DNA of 64,000 nt from Streptomyces sp. LUP47B (GTDB lineage: Bacteria > Actinomycetota > Actinomycetes > Streptomycetales > Streptomycetaceae). Positions 16,494 through 25,533 of the stretch are shown piece by piece. Each line of letters begins with the position of its first letter. Position 1 is the first letter of the stretch. The notes beneath the pieces are model-generated. The model had not been told where the DNA came from, did no database searches, and saw only the letters and a program-made list of their open reading frames with translations. The position numbers and the translations under genes were made by a program. Where the stretch lies: contig NZ_MJAH01000005.1 in assembly GCF_001746295.1 (NCBI RefSeq), forward strand, positions 411,318-475,317, written 5' to 3'.

Positions 16494-17764
16494 GTCTTGA
16501 TCAGCCCGGCCTCGTGAAGGGCGTCGGCCGCGTCGGCGACGGCGCCGAACGGCAGCCCGGACCGCTCGGCGACGTCCAGCAGACTGTGCTCGCCGTCGGA
16601 GAGGTTGAGCACCCAGAGCATGGCCATCTGGGCCTGCTTGGTGTCGCTGCGGCCACCCACCGCGTCGTACAACCCGCGCCGGCCCAGCTGTGGCTCGCCG
16701 TAGGGGCTGAGGTTGACGTACTGCCGGTTGCGGTCGAGGACGGCGGACGCCTCGCGGCAGACGGCCAGGGTGTCCGCCATCGACTGAGGGGAGACGAAGT
16801 CCAGGTTGTCCGCGGAGGTGTGGTACTCGGGGTAGCCGGCGTACGGGGTCCGGGTGAGGGAACCCACCCCGAGGTTGAACCCGGGCGAGCAGTACTGCCG
16901 CTCGTCGTAGCCGTACGGAGTGAACTCGGTGATGTGGTGCGGGCGTTCGGAGGCGGCCAGCACGTGCCGCAGCACCCGGTCGATCTCCGCGTCGCCGCGC
17001 CTGCTCTGCTTGTACGTCAGCCGGCCCGGGTCGCCGGCGCAGGCCAGTACGAGCCCGTGCTTGACCCGCTCCACCCGCTCCGCGTTGCGGGCCAGCCAGG
17101 TGATCGCCCCGATGGTGCCGGGCGCGAAGATGAACCGGTAGGTGTAGTACGGGTTCTGCTCCGCCAGCGCCCGGGCCAGGAAGGTCGCCACCGCGATGCC
17201 GGCCAGGTTGTCGTTGGCCAGCGACGGGTGGCAGACGTGGCAGGAGACGATCACCTCGTCGGCGACCTGCCCGGGCACGACATGCTCGGCGTAGGTGAGG
17301 TGACCGTCGGCGAGGGTGGAGTCGATGCGTACCTCGTACTCGCCGTCCGGCATGGCGTCCAGGGTGTCCTGGGCCAGGCAGAACCCCCAGTCCGGCTTGT
17401 AGTAGCTGGTGCGGTACGGCACCCAGGCCGGGTGGTCCGGCAGGGTGTGCAGGTGTTCGCGCAGTTCGGCCAGCGGCATGGTCGCCGACACCGGCACGCT
17501 GTAGCCGAGCACGTGCAGGCTGGACGCGGCGAAGTCGACGACCCGGTTGCCCGAGGCGTCGGCGACGTACGCGTCCCGGATGTTCCACTCCTGCGGCACC
17601 GTCCAGTCGAGCACCTGCGTGCCGGTCGGCACCTCGTGCACCTGCAGCGGGATGTACTCGCCGACGATGTCCAGGGTGGCGCGCACGCCGTCGCCGGTGA
17701 TGCTCCGGCAGAGCGGGTACAGCCGCTCCACCAGCGCGTACATCTCCTCGCCGATCTGGGTCAC
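16490..17764 (-). CDS. DUF4910/M28-like zinc aminopeptidase-fold protein
   Basis: A 424-residue protein starting at GTG 17764 (GTGA overlap with the epimerase stop). LVERLYPLCRSITGDGVRATL is the family's opening motif. SCHVCHPSLANDNLAGI at about 175-190 gives candidate zinc ligands His179 and Asp185, and LDFVSPQSM and NLSPYGEPQLGRRGLY near the end are also typical of DUF4910 proteins. A winged-helix-like tail (DVAERSGLPFGAVADAADALHEAGLI) closes the protein. The fold is that of an aminopeptidase, but it recurs inside surface-sugar clusters together with cytidylyltransferase, C-methyltransferase and PIG-L genes, as here. An amide-cleaving role on a sugar intermediate is an inference. Confidence 0.78.
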   Translation of the reverse strand: MTQIGEEMYALVERLYPLCRSITGDGVRATLDIVGEYIPLQVHEVPTGTQVLDWTVPQEWNIRDAYVADASGNRVVDFAASSLHVLGYSVPVSATMPLAELREHLHTLPDHPAWVPYRTSYYKPDWGFCLAQDTLDAMPDGEYEVRIDSTLADGHLTYAEHVVPGQVADEVIVSCHVCHPSLANDNLAGIAVATFLARALAEQNPYYTYRFIFAPGTIGAITWLARNAERVERVKHGLVLACAGDPGRLTYKQSRRGDAEIDRVLRHVLAASERPHHITEFTPYGYDERQYCSPGFNLGVGSLTRTPYAGYPEYHTSADNLDFVSPQSMADTLAVCREASAVLDRNRQYVNLSPYGEPQLGRRGLYDAVGGRSDTKQAQMAMLWVLNLSDGEHSLLDVAERSGLPFGAVADAADALHEAGLIKT

Positions 17765-18786
17765 GGGCGCCGCCGCAGGGTGTCGTCGACGGTGCCGGCG
17801 TCGGAGGCCGCGCGGAGCACGGCGAGGCGGGTGAAGCGCTGGTCGAAGTCCTCCTTGGTCAGCCCGAACTTCTGGTAGGCGTCGGCGAGTTCGAGTGCGC
17901 CGCGCTTGACCGACCACTCGATGTCGAAGCCGGGGACGGCGGCGCGGAACCGGGAGAAGTCCACCCGGTAGGAGCGCGGGTCGGCCCCGTTCTCCCCGGT
18001 GATCCGCACCTTGGAGCCGGGCACCGCCTCGGCGACCTGCTCGGCGATCTCGGCGACCGTGACGTTGTTGGTCTCGCTGCCGATGTTGAACGCCCGGTCG
18101 TGCACCGCTTCGCGCGGCGCGGTCAGCGCGGCCGTGAAGGCCCGTGCGATGTCGGCGGCGTGCACCAGCGGGCGCCACGGGGTGCCGTCGGAGAGCACCA
18201 GGACCTCGCCGGACAGGAGGGCGTGGCCCACCAGGTTGTTCAGCACGATGTCGGCGCGCAGCCGGGGCGAGTAGCCGAAGGCGGTGGCGTTGCGCATGAA
18301 CACCGGGGTGAAGTCGCCGTCGGCCAGTGCGTGCAGGTCGTCCTCCACCCGCACCTTGGACTCCGCGTACGGGGTCACCGGGCGCAACGGGGCGTCCTCG
18401 CCGACCAGGTCGTCGCCGCCGGCGGCGCCGTAGACCGAGCAGGTCGACGCGTACAGGAAGCGTCGCACTCCGGCGTCGCGGGCCAGCCGCGCCAGCCGGA
18501 CGGACGCGTGGTGGTTGATGTCGTAGGTGAGGTCCGGCGCCAGCGATCCCAGCGGGTCGTTGGACAGCGCGGCCAGGTGGATCACGGCGTCCACCCCGGC
18601 CACGTGTTCGGCTGTGACGTCGCGGAGGTCCACCCGGGGCCCCGGCGGGTCCGCGGGCTGCTCGCCCAGCACGCAGTCGGCGAACAGGCCGGAGTCGAGG
18701 CCGACGACCTCGTGCCCGGCGGCGGTGAGGACAGGGGCCATGACGGTGCCCAGGTATCCCTGGTGTCCGGTCAGTAGTACACGCAA
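17761..18786 (-). CDS. NAD-dependent epimerase/dehydratase (extended SDR)
   Basis: A 341-residue extended short-chain dehydrogenase acting on an NDP-sugar. The dinucleotide site is GHQGYLG at 7-13, IHLAALSNDP the middle motif, STCSVYG the Ser region and Tyr140-x3-Lys144 (YAESK) the catalytic pair. The C-terminal third, with RPLVHAADIARAF and FNIGSETNNVTVAEIAE, is typical of sugar epimerases/dehydratases. It is the only sugar SDR beside a cytidylyltransferase, so it may have to do the job of a 4,6-dehydratase or a 4-ketoreductase; which one cannot be told from sequence alone. Confidence 0.87.
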   Translation of the reverse strand: MRVLLTGHQGYLGTVMAPVLTAAGHEVVGLDSGLFADCVLGEQPADPPGPRVDLRDVTAEHVAGVDAVIHLAALSNDPLGSLAPDLTYDINHHASVRLARLARDAGVRRFLYASTCSVYGAAGGDDLVGEDAPLRPVTPYAESKVRVEDDLHALADGDFTPVFMRNATAFGYSPRLRADIVLNNLVGHALLSGEVLVLSDGTPWRPLVHAADIARAFTAALTAPREAVHDRAFNIGSETNNVTVAEIAEQVAEAVPGSKVRITGENGADPRSYRVDFSRFRAAVPGFDIEWSVKRGALELADAYQKFGLTKEDFDQRFTRLAVLRAASDAGTVDDTLRRRP

Positions 18787-18789
18787 GGT

Positions 18790-19437
18790 TCAGTCCCCCA
18801 GGTTGAGCGTGAGTTTGCCGGCGGCGAACGCCTCGGCGTAGCGGGCGTGGCATTCGATGCCGCGAATCCGTGCGAGGCCGAGGAAGGCCTCGCGGTCGTA
18901 CCAGGGCCGGTGCCGCTGCGAGGGGTAGTGCTCCTGCAGCAGCCGTACCTTCTGTTCGGCGATCTCCGGCGACAGCGGCTGGTACGCCGTCGGGCGGCCG
19001 AGGTCGCCGTCCCACTTGACGATCTCGTAGCCGAGGACCAAGTGGTCGCGGAATGCGGTGGGAATGAGCTTCGCCAGGCCGCGGTGGTCCTGGTGCGCGT
19101 CATCGGTACGCGGGGCCAGGATCAGATCCGGGTCGGTCTGCGCGCGCAGTTCCTCGACGGCGGCCTTGGCCTCGTCCCAGTGCACGGGCAGCCGGCCGTC
19201 CGGCAGCTTGTGCACGGTCAGCCGCAGGTCGGCGCCCGGGCAGAAGGCGGCGAGCGCGGCCTGCTCCTCCTGCTCGCGCTCGCTGCCACCGCCGGTGAGC
19301 ACCAGCGCGTCGACGCGGGTACCGGGGTGCGCGAGGCACATCGTCAGCAGTGTGCCGCCGGCGCCGATGGCGATGTCGTCGCAGTGCGCGCCCACCGCGA
19401 CGATCCGGTCCAGGCGGCCGGCCCCGAGGCGGATCAC
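18790..19437 (-). CDS. PIG-L family deacetylase in the nucleotide-sugar cassette
   Basis: A 215-residue zinc hydrolase starting at GTG 19437 (GTGA overlap). The metal site is AHCDDIAIGAGGTL (His18, Asp20-Asp21) and the second half of the motif is RTDDAHQDHRGLAKL. Family members remove N-acetyl groups from amino sugars (for example GlcNAc-PI, mycothiol precursors). The longer upstream frame reads through the cytidylyltransferase and is not used. It lies between the cytidylyltransferase and the epimerase, so a sugar-nucleotide or glycan deacetylation is likely. Confidence 0.85.
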   Translation of the reverse strand: MIRLGAGRLDRIVAVGAHCDDIAIGAGGTLLTMCLAHPGTRVDALVLTGGGSEREQEEQAALAAFCPGADLRLTVHKLPDGRLPVHWDEAKAAVEELRAQTDPDLILAPRTDDAHQDHRGLAKLIPTAFRDHLVLGYEIVKWDGDLGRPTAYQPLSPEIAEQKVRLLQEHYPSQRHRPWYDREAFLGLARIRGIECHARYAEAFAAGKLTLNLGD

Positions 19438-20228
19438 GCGCCGACCCCGGCGTCGTCCCGCTCCCACACGGCCCACGGCCGGTCGCCCCGGGCGTAGGCC
19501 TCGTCGAGCGCGGCCCGCTCCTTCACGGTGTCGGTCGGCTTCCAGAAGCCGCGGTGCTGGTGCGCCACCAGCCGCCCGCTCTTGGCGAGCTGGGCGCATC
19601 CGTCGGCGACCAGGTCGCCGTTCTCCGGTATGTGGTCGAAGACCTCCTGGCGGAGCACGAAGTAGCCGCCGTTCTCCCACAACGGCAGTTCACTCACCGC
19701 GGTGATGCCGCCGACCAGGCCGTCCTCGCCCAACTCCACGCAGTGGAAGGAGGACTGGGGCGGTACGACCATCATCGACGCACCGGCGTCGCGCTGCGCG
19801 AACTTCTCGATCATCTCGTCCAGCGGGGCGTCGGTGAGCACGTCGGCGTAGTTGGCGAGGAACATCTCCTCGCCGTCCAGGTGGTGGCGCACCCGGCGCA
19901 GCCGCTCGCCGATCGGTGACTCGATGCCGGTCTGCACGAAGGTGATCGTCCAGTCCGAGATGTCGGTGGACAGCAGCTCGGTCCGCCCGCCGCGCAGCAC
20001 GAAGTCGTTGGACGCGGTCTCCTCGTAGTTGAGGAAGAACTTCTTGATGTGGTCCGCCCCGTACCCGAGGCACAGGATGAACTCGGTGTGCCCGAAGTGC
20101 GCGTAGTAGCGCATGACGTGCCAGATCAGCGGTCTGGGGCCGACCATCGCCATCGGCTTGGGCACGTCGTCGGAGGTTCCGTTGCGCATCCGCATCCCGT
20201 AACCGCCGCAGAACAGAACGACCTTCAT
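19434..20228 (-). CDS. Glucose-1-phosphate cytidylyltransferase-like enzyme
   Basis: A 264-residue nucleotidyltransferase. KVVLFCGGYGMRMRNGTSDD has the family's GGxGxR-type loop with Pro-Lys-Pro (VPKPMAMVG) downstream; HFGHTEFILCLGYGADHIKKFF and NYADVLTDAPLDEMI match RfbF-type CTP:glucose-1-phosphate cytidylyltransferases, which make CDP-sugars for branched or dideoxy sugars. ATG 20228 overlaps the methyltransferase stop as ATGA. A matching CDP-glucose 4,6-dehydratase is not obvious in the window. Confidence 0.87.
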   Translation of the reverse strand: MKVVLFCGGYGMRMRNGTSDDVPKPMAMVGPRPLIWHVMRYYAHFGHTEFILCLGYGADHIKKFFLNYEETASNDFVLRGGRTELLSTDISDWTITFVQTGIESPIGERLRRVRHHLDGEEMFLANYADVLTDAPLDEMIEKFAQRDAGASMMVVPPQSSFHCVELGEDGLVGGITAVSELPLWENGGYFVLRQEVFDHIPENGDLVADGCAQLAKSGRLVAHQHRGFWKPTDTVKERAALDEAYARGDRPWAVWERDDAGVGA

Positions 20229-21475
20229 GCTGTGACCTCTTTCAAGGCGACGTCGACAATGCTCAGTTCCGGGATGGGAAAGACCAGCCGGCCGCCCCAG
20301 TCGTGCACGAAGGACAGCTGCTCGACCAGCTCGGCCCGCAGGTTCCACGGGAGGACGAGGACGTAGTCCGGTTTGTCGGCGGCTATCTGCTCGGGCGGCA
20401 GGATCGGGATGCGGGTGCCCGGGGTGAACCTGCCGTGCTTGTAGGGGTTGCGGTCGACCGTGTACGCGAGCAGGTCGGGCCGGATGCCGCAGTGGTTGAG
20501 CAGGGTGTTCCCCTTGCCCGGGGCGCCGTAGCCGACGACCGTCTCGCCGCGCTCGGCCGCCTCGATGAGGAACTTGAGGAGGTCCCGGCGCACCTTGGCC
20601 ACGCGGGCGGAGAACTCGGTGTAGCCGGACAGCTCCTGCAGCCCGGCGGCCTTCTCGCGGGCCAGTACGTCGGCCACCCGCTCGGTCGGCTCACCGGCCA
20701 CCTCGGCCGGCCGGGCCCACAGCCGGATGGAGCCGCCGTGGGTGGGCAGCAACTCCACGTCCACGAGCGCGAGTCCGCCGCTCGCGAGGGCTCGGATCGC
20801 GGACGCGACCGTGTAGTACTGGAAGTGCTCGTGGTAGATCGTGTCGTACTGGTTCTCCTCGATCAGGGTCAGCAGGTGCTGTACCTCGATGGAGACCCAG
20901 CCGTCGTCGGCGACCAGGGCGCGCAGTCCCTGGGTGAAGCCGACCACGTCGGGGATGTGCGCGTACACGTTGTTGGCCACGACCAGGTCCGCCGGGCCGT
21001 GCTCCGCGCGGACGGCCGCACCGGTGTCCGGGCTCAGGAACTCCGTGAGCGTGGGCACACCCGCGTCCCGCGCCGCTGCGCCGACGTTCACCGACGGCTC
21101 GATGCCCAGGCAGCGGATCCCCTGGTCCACCACGTGCCTCAGCAGATAGCCGTCGTTGCTCGCGACCTCGACCACGAAAGCGTCCGGGCCGAGACCCACC
21201 CGCTGTGCGGCATCGGCGACGAAGGTGCGCGCGTGCTCCACCCAGGAGGTCGAGAACGAGGAGAAGTACGCGTACTCCTTGAACGTCTCCTCCGGTGTGA
21301 TCAGCGGCGGGATCTGCGCCAGCCAGCAGTCCGTGCAGACCCGCAGGTGCAGCGGGTACGCCGGTTCCGGCAGGTCCAGTTCGTCCGCGGCGAGAAAGCT
21401 CTCGCACGGCGGGGTCGCCCCCAGATCGACGACGCTCGCCAGCGTCGTCGAGCCGCAGAGTCGGCATCGTGTCAT
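20225..21475 (-). CDS. Sugar C-methyltransferase (NovU/TylC3-like, SAM-dependent)
   Basis: A 416-residue protein with three parts. First is an N-terminal zinc-binding putative domain with Cys4/Cys7 and Cys47/Cys50 (CRLCGS, CTDC). Next is the SAM-binding core with VVEVASNDGYLL and the conserved active-site run IYHEHFQYYT. Last is a C-terminal Rossmann-like domain with VVGYGAPGKGNTLL. This is the architecture of enzymes such as NovU and TcaB9 that add a methyl to a carbon of a keto-sugar. Overlaps tie it to a glycosyltransferase upstream and the cytidylyltransferase downstream. Predicts a C-methyl-branched sugar in the polymer. Confidence 0.87.
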   Translation of the reverse strand: MTRCRLCGSTTLASVVDLGATPPCESFLAADELDLPEPAYPLHLRVCTDCWLAQIPPLITPEETFKEYAYFSSFSTSWVEHARTFVADAAQRVGLGPDAFVVEVASNDGYLLRHVVDQGIRCLGIEPSVNVGAAARDAGVPTLTEFLSPDTGAAVRAEHGPADLVVANNVYAHIPDVVGFTQGLRALVADDGWVSIEVQHLLTLIEENQYDTIYHEHFQYYTVASAIRALASGGLALVDVELLPTHGGSIRLWARPAEVAGEPTERVADVLAREKAAGLQELSGYTEFSARVAKVRRDLLKFLIEAAERGETVVGYGAPGKGNTLLNHCGIRPDLLAYTVDRNPYKHGRFTPGTRIPILPPEQIAADKPDYVLVLPWNLRAELVEQLSFVHDWGGRLVFPIPELSIVDVALKEVTA

Positions 21476-22695
21476 TTACGGCCCCCCATTGATTCGTCCC
21501 CCATTGATTCCGTCCGACCCGCGATCGCGGTGCGGTACCCCTCCACCAGGCGCTCGAGGCCGACGGCCGGGCTGAAGCCCTGCTCGTAACGACGTCGGGC
21601 CGCCTGGCCCATCTCCCGGTTGCGGGCCGGCTCGGCCGCAATCCGGCGTATGCGGGACGCGAGCGAGGCTGCCTCGCCCGGCCGGTGCAGCAGTCCGGTC
21701 ACGCCGTCCTCGACGAGTTCGACGAACGCGCCGTGACCGGCGGCGACGGTCGGCACCCCTGCCGCCATCGCCTCGACGACCACCAGGCCGAACGCCTCGA
21801 GCCAGGTCGAGGGAGCCACCACGGCGACCGACCCCGCGATGGCCTTCCGGCACTCCGCCGTGTCCAGCAGACCGGCGTACCGCACGTCGTCCCGGCCCGC
21901 CGCCCAGGCGGTCACCTCGCGCTCCAGCGGACCCGTACCGGCGATCACGAGCGGCACGCCCACCCCGCCGCCCGCCGCGATCTCGTCCCACGCGGTCATG
22001 AGCAGCCGCACGCCCTTGGCCTCGGCGAGCCGGCCGAGATAGAGCACGTGCTCGCCGTCACCCGCTCGGGACATGTCCGGCTCCGGCACGAAGTTGTGCT
22101 TCACCGCCAGCCTCTCGGCCGGCATGCCGGACCGCACCAGGACGTCGCGCTGCGCCGCGGAGATGCAGAAGAACCGCTCCACGCCGGACCACCATCGCCG
22201 CCGGTTGACCGAGAGGCTGACCGCGAGCGGCACGGTCGCCAGGCGGGAGTTGCGGTAGCAGCCGTGCCGGACGGCGGGCAGCGGCGTGGAGCCGACGCAC
22301 TCGGTGCACGGCCGGCCGTCCCGCTGCAGCGTGCCGGGCGGGCAGACCTGGGTGTAGTTGTGCAGCGTGGCGACCACGGGCACGCCGGCGTCGGCGCAGG
22401 CGGCCAGCACCGCGGGCGACAGCAGCGGGAAGACGTTGTGGACGTGGACCACGTCCGGCCGCTCGGCGCGGAGCCTGGCGGTGAGCTCCTTGCGGACCCC
22501 CGGGTTCCACGGCACGAGGAGCGGCACCGCGACCTTGCCGAGCAGGGACCGGTCGCCGATGTCGTCGCTGCGCCGCTCGAACACCTCGACCCGGTGGCCG
22601 GCCGCGCGCAGCAGCTCCACCTCCTGGTCGACGACCTTGTTCTCTCCGCTCGGCTGCGCCGAGGCGTAACGGTTGTGCACCACGAGGACGTGCAT
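21472..22695 (-). CDS. Family 4 (GT-B) glycosyltransferase
   Basis: A 407-residue retaining GT-B enzyme from ATG 22695. The acceptor domain begins MHVLVVHNRYASAQPSGENK and includes VVATLHNYTQVCPPGTLQRDG. The donor domain shows VLYLGRLAEAKGVRLL and the E-x7-E motif in STWLEAFGLVVVEAMAAGVP. No membrane segment. The in-frame extension upstream covers the polymerase gene and is rejected. Sugar specificity unknown. Confidence 0.9.
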   Translation of the reverse strand: MHVLVVHNRYASAQPSGENKVVDQEVELLRAAGHRVEVFERRSDDIGDRSLLGKVAVPLLVPWNPGVRKELTARLRAERPDVVHVHNVFPLLSPAVLAACADAGVPVVATLHNYTQVCPPGTLQRDGRPCTECVGSTPLPAVRHGCYRNSRLATVPLAVSLSVNRRRWWSGVERFFCISAAQRDVLVRSGMPAERLAVKHNFVPEPDMSRAGDGEHVLYLGRLAEAKGVRLLMTAWDEIAAGGGVGVPLVIAGTGPLEREVTAWAAGRDDVRYAGLLDTAECRKAIAGSVAVVAPSTWLEAFGLVVVEAMAAGVPTVAAGHGAFVELVEDGVTGLLHRPGEAASLASRIRRIAAEPARNREMGQAARRRYEQGFSPAVGLERLVEGYRTAIAGRTESMGDESMGGRK

Positions 22696-22697
22696 GC

Positions 22698-24011
22698 TCA
22701 GATCGCCTCCGATCTCTGGGCCCAGCGCGGGACGCGTCGTCGAGGGACGTCGGGCGTCGAGAGCGGAGCGGGCTCGGCGGGTGCCGCGAGGAGCGAGGCG
22801 GCCAGAGCCAGGTGCAGCAGATACGGTGACGCGTCGCCGAGGCCGGCCTCGGTGTACGACGCGATCGCGCAGTAGCTGATCAGGAAGATGGCGCAGGCCC
22901 GCTGCAGCGACGGTGGCCGCAGCAGCGCGACGCCGCCCAGCACGATGATGATCGCCGCGACGAGACTGACACCGATCAGGCCCTGTTCGTTGTAGACGGC
23001 CAGCCAGCTGTTGTCGATCGGCAGCCCACCGAACGACTTGTCGCCCAGGCCCACGCCGAACAACTGCTCCGAGGTCGACCGGGGCGCGGCCAGCAGGGCG
23101 TCCCAGACCTTGGCCCGGCCGGTGAGGCTGGAGAAGTTCTCCTTGCTCTGCCCGCGCAGGAACCACGCCTGCAGCGCGGAGGCGAACCCCACCGCGGACA
23201 CCGTGGCGATCAGCACCGCCCAGGTGAAGAACCGGCGGGCGGCGGCGCTGGTCAGGATGAGCGAGCCGATCGCCAGCACGAGCCCCAGGAGCAGGCCGAG
23301 CGTGGCCGTACGGGTATGGGTCAACGCGAGCAGGACGAGCGACGGCACGATGACGACCGCCGCGCTCACCCGGTCGGTCCGGCGGCCCAGCAGGAGCAGC
23401 ACGGTGAGGCCGATGATCACCGCGGCGTACTGTCCGATCTGCGGCGGGGTGAGCGGCCACAAGGCGCCGACGAGGCGTCCGCCGTAGATGTCGGGCAAGG
23501 CCGCGCCCGGCGAGACGGCCAGGCCGGCGGCCACCGATCCGAGCACCGCGAAGTACATCCGGATGTGGTGCCGGACGAACGTCAGGCCGCCGTCCCACCA
23601 GCGGCTGAGCAGCCACAGCGTGCCGACGAACAGAGCCAGCCGGAAGCAGCGGAACAGTGCGCCGAACCCGGACTCCAGGTGCGCGCTGGAGATCACGCTC
23701 GCCACCAGGAGGAGGGTGAGCAGTAGCACGTAGGCGCTGGCTCGGATCCGCAGCCGGGCATTGACCGCGAGCGCCAGCGCGAACGCGGCGACCAGTGCGC
23801 CCATGGTGACCATCTGGATGAGGGAACGGGGCAGCGGGATGATCGTCTTCGCCCCGGCGGAGCCGAGCGTGTTGAGGATCAGCAGCCCCCAGACCGTCCC
23901 GACGATCTTCGGTGTGCCGGCCGGCCGCGGTTCGGCGCCGGGCCGCGTGCCCGCCGGGTCCGTTGTGCCCGGCAGCGCGCCGCGTCGCAGGTCCTCGCCC
24001 ATCTCAACCAC
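22698..24011 (-). CDS. O-antigen polymerase/ligase-like membrane protein (Wzy type)
   Basis: A 437-residue membrane protein with about 10-12 spans. The long periplasmic-side loop contains FSSLTGRAKVWDALLAAP and LFGVGLGDKSFGGLPIDNSWLAVYNEQGL, the conserved features of the Wzy/WaaL fold that joins lipid-linked repeat units. The start is GTG 24011 or ATG 24002; the latter comes just after the stop of the upstream gene. A Pro/Arg-rich cytoplasmic tail ends the protein. It completes a Wzx/Wzy system with the flippase at 15186-16493. Confidence 0.85.
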   Translation of the reverse strand: MVEMGEDLRRGALPGTTDPAGTRPGAEPRPAGTPKIVGTVWGLLILNTLGSAGAKTIIPLPRSLIQMVTMGALVAAFALALAVNARLRIRASAYVLLLTLLLVASVISSAHLESGFGALFRCFRLALFVGTLWLLSRWWDGGLTFVRHHIRMYFAVLGSVAAGLAVSPGAALPDIYGGRLVGALWPLTPPQIGQYAAVIIGLTVLLLLGRRTDRVSAAVVIVPSLVLLALTHTRTATLGLLLGLVLAIGSLILTSAAARRFFTWAVLIATVSAVGFASALQAWFLRGQSKENFSSLTGRAKVWDALLAAPRSTSEQLFGVGLGDKSFGGLPIDNSWLAVYNEQGLIGVSLVAAIIIVLGGVALLRPPSLQRACAIFLISYCAIASYTEAGLGDASPYLLHLALAASLLAAPAEPAPLSTPDVPRRRVPRWAQRSEAI

Positions 24012-25533
24012 CTGCCCGGACGCGGAAGGTGCTGCCCACGTCCTGCTGGTACGGCGTGCCCCGCCACTCCTGGAAGGTGAGCACCTGGCTCGGGTCGTGG
24101 GCGACGAACTTCCACGGTCCGAGGTAGACGTTGTGGTGCCAGCGGTTGTGCTGCTTCTGGGTGATCGCCTCGGCCACCTTCTCGCCCTTGTACGGCGACC
24201 AGTCGGGATAGGTGCCGTAGTTGGAGAGGACCGCCATGCGGTCGCACATCTCCGTGCACTTGACGACGGACTCGTCCAGCACGAAGCGGTTGTCGTGGAT
24301 GTCCACCCGCTGGGTCTTCCACCGGCAGTCGTCGTAGAGCGGTGGCTTGGCGATCGCCGCCTTCGCGCAGCGGTGGGTGTTCTTCACCAGCAGGGTGCAG
24401 TCACCGGACGACGTGTTGGCAGGGCTGTTGCAGAACCGGTCGGCGTTCTCCCACAGGGTGATCCCCGACCAGTTATCCTCCAGCAGGTTCCGATAGATCT
24501 CGATCTTGTTCGTGCGGGCCTTGATCCGTGGTTCACCACCGGACTCGGACAGGTAGACGGTCGCGAACGGGAAGTTGTCGCCGCTCTCGGCCGCAGCGCG
24601 GCCCTCGACCCAGTTGTTCCGCCGGATCGTGTTGTTCCGGATGACCGCGTTGTAGCTGATCTCGTAGATCAGTGCGGCGCCGTCGTTGGCCTCGATCACG
24701 TTGTTCTCGATGCGGAAGTCGTTGTTGTTGGTGTCCGCCCACAACCCGGTGCCGCGGTTGTCGTGCACCCAGTTGCCGCGCACGTCGGCGCCGTCGACGG
24801 CCCAGAACTTGATGCCTCCGGTGCAGCCGCAGCCCTTGCGCCGCCGCTCCCAGTCGCCGGTGTTGTTGCCCACGATCTCGTTGTCCTCGACCACCAGACC
24901 GGTGATACGGCCTGTGGCCTTGTACGCGTTCATGCCGTACTGGCCGTTGTCACGCAGGCAGTTGGCGCGGACCTGCTGGCGGGCGCCCGCCATCAGTCCG
25001 GCGCCGGAGTTGTCCCGGATGGTCGCGTGCTCGATCACCCACCCGTCGGCCGAGTCGTGGTTCACCACGCCCTCGTCCGGCGGTGCCACGAAACGCTCCA
25101 CGGTCAGGTAGCTGATGGTGACGTCGCGGGCGGTGCCGCTGAACGCGTACTGGTTCTTCTTCCGGCCGTCGAGCACCGCACCGGGCGCACCGAGGTAGCG
25201 ATCCCCCTCCTTGGGGAAGACCTGGGCGTAGCGGTCCGGGTCGAGCCTGTGTCTGCCCGGTCGAAGCCAGAACGTGGTGTGCGGGGGGTTGCTCCTGGTC
25301 TTCGCCGCCAGGTCACCGATCACCGCGGGGTCGACCGTCACGGCGCCCGCCGGAGCCGTCGCCGGCCCGGCCGCGGGGTCGGCGCACACCCGGGCCACGG
25401 CTCGGACGCCGGACGTGGACGGCGTGACGGTCGGCTCCGAGCCCCGGGCGCCCGAGGCGCCTGAGGTGCTGTCACAGCCGGTCGCCAGCAGGGCCAGCGT
25501 CAGCGGTGCCACGGCCCACGCCCAGTGCCGCAC
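24004..25533 (-). CDS. Right-handed beta-helix repeat lipoprotein
   Basis: A 509-residue secreted lipoprotein from GTG 25533, which has GGAGG six bases upstream. A short signal peptide ends in the lipobox LATGC. The body from about residue 60 consists of parallel beta-helix (PbH1) coils rich in Asn: VIEHATIRDNSGAGL, VVEDNEIVGNN, VRGNWVHDNRGTGLWADT, IENNVIEANDGAALI, VIRNNTIRRNNW. Several Cys pairs (KGCGCTGG, CTEMCD) may form disulfides outside the cell. Such folds belong to pectate lyases, alginate epimerases/lyases and related glycan enzymes. It lies between the lyase and polymerase genes, so it likely edits or binds the polymer. The longer frame to 25740 lacks a signal peptide and is rejected. 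Confidence 0.85.
   Translation of the reverse strand: MRHWAWAVAPLTLALLATGCDSTSGASGARGSEPTVTPSTSGVRAVARVCADPAAGPATAPAGAVTVDPAVIGDLAAKTRSNPPHTTFWLRPGRHRLDPDRYAQVFPKEGDRYLGAPGAVLDGRKKNQYAFSGTARDVTISYLTVERFVAPPDEGVVNHDSADGWVIEHATIRDNSGAGLMAGARQQVRANCLRDNGQYGMNAYKATGRITGLVVEDNEIVGNNTGDWERRRKGCGCTGGIKFWAVDGADVRGNWVHDNRGTGLWADTNNNDFRIENNVIEANDGAALIYEISYNAVIRNNTIRRNNWVEGRAAAESGDNFPFATVYLSESGGEPRIKARTNKIEIYRNLLEDNWSGITLWENADRFCNSPANTSSGDCTLLVKNTHRCAKAAIAKPPLYDDCRWKTQRVDIHDNRFVLDESVVKCTEMCDRMAVLSNYGTYPDWSPYKGEKVAEAITQKQHNRWHHNVYLGPWKFVAHDPSQVLTFQEWRGTPYQQDVGSTFRVRAGG

Noticed and set aside
16490..19015. 841-residue frame covering the DUF4910 gene with a long N-terminal extension
   Set aside because: The extension is an out-of-frame reading of the epimerase and PIG-L genes. 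The real start is GTG 17764 in a 4-base overlap.
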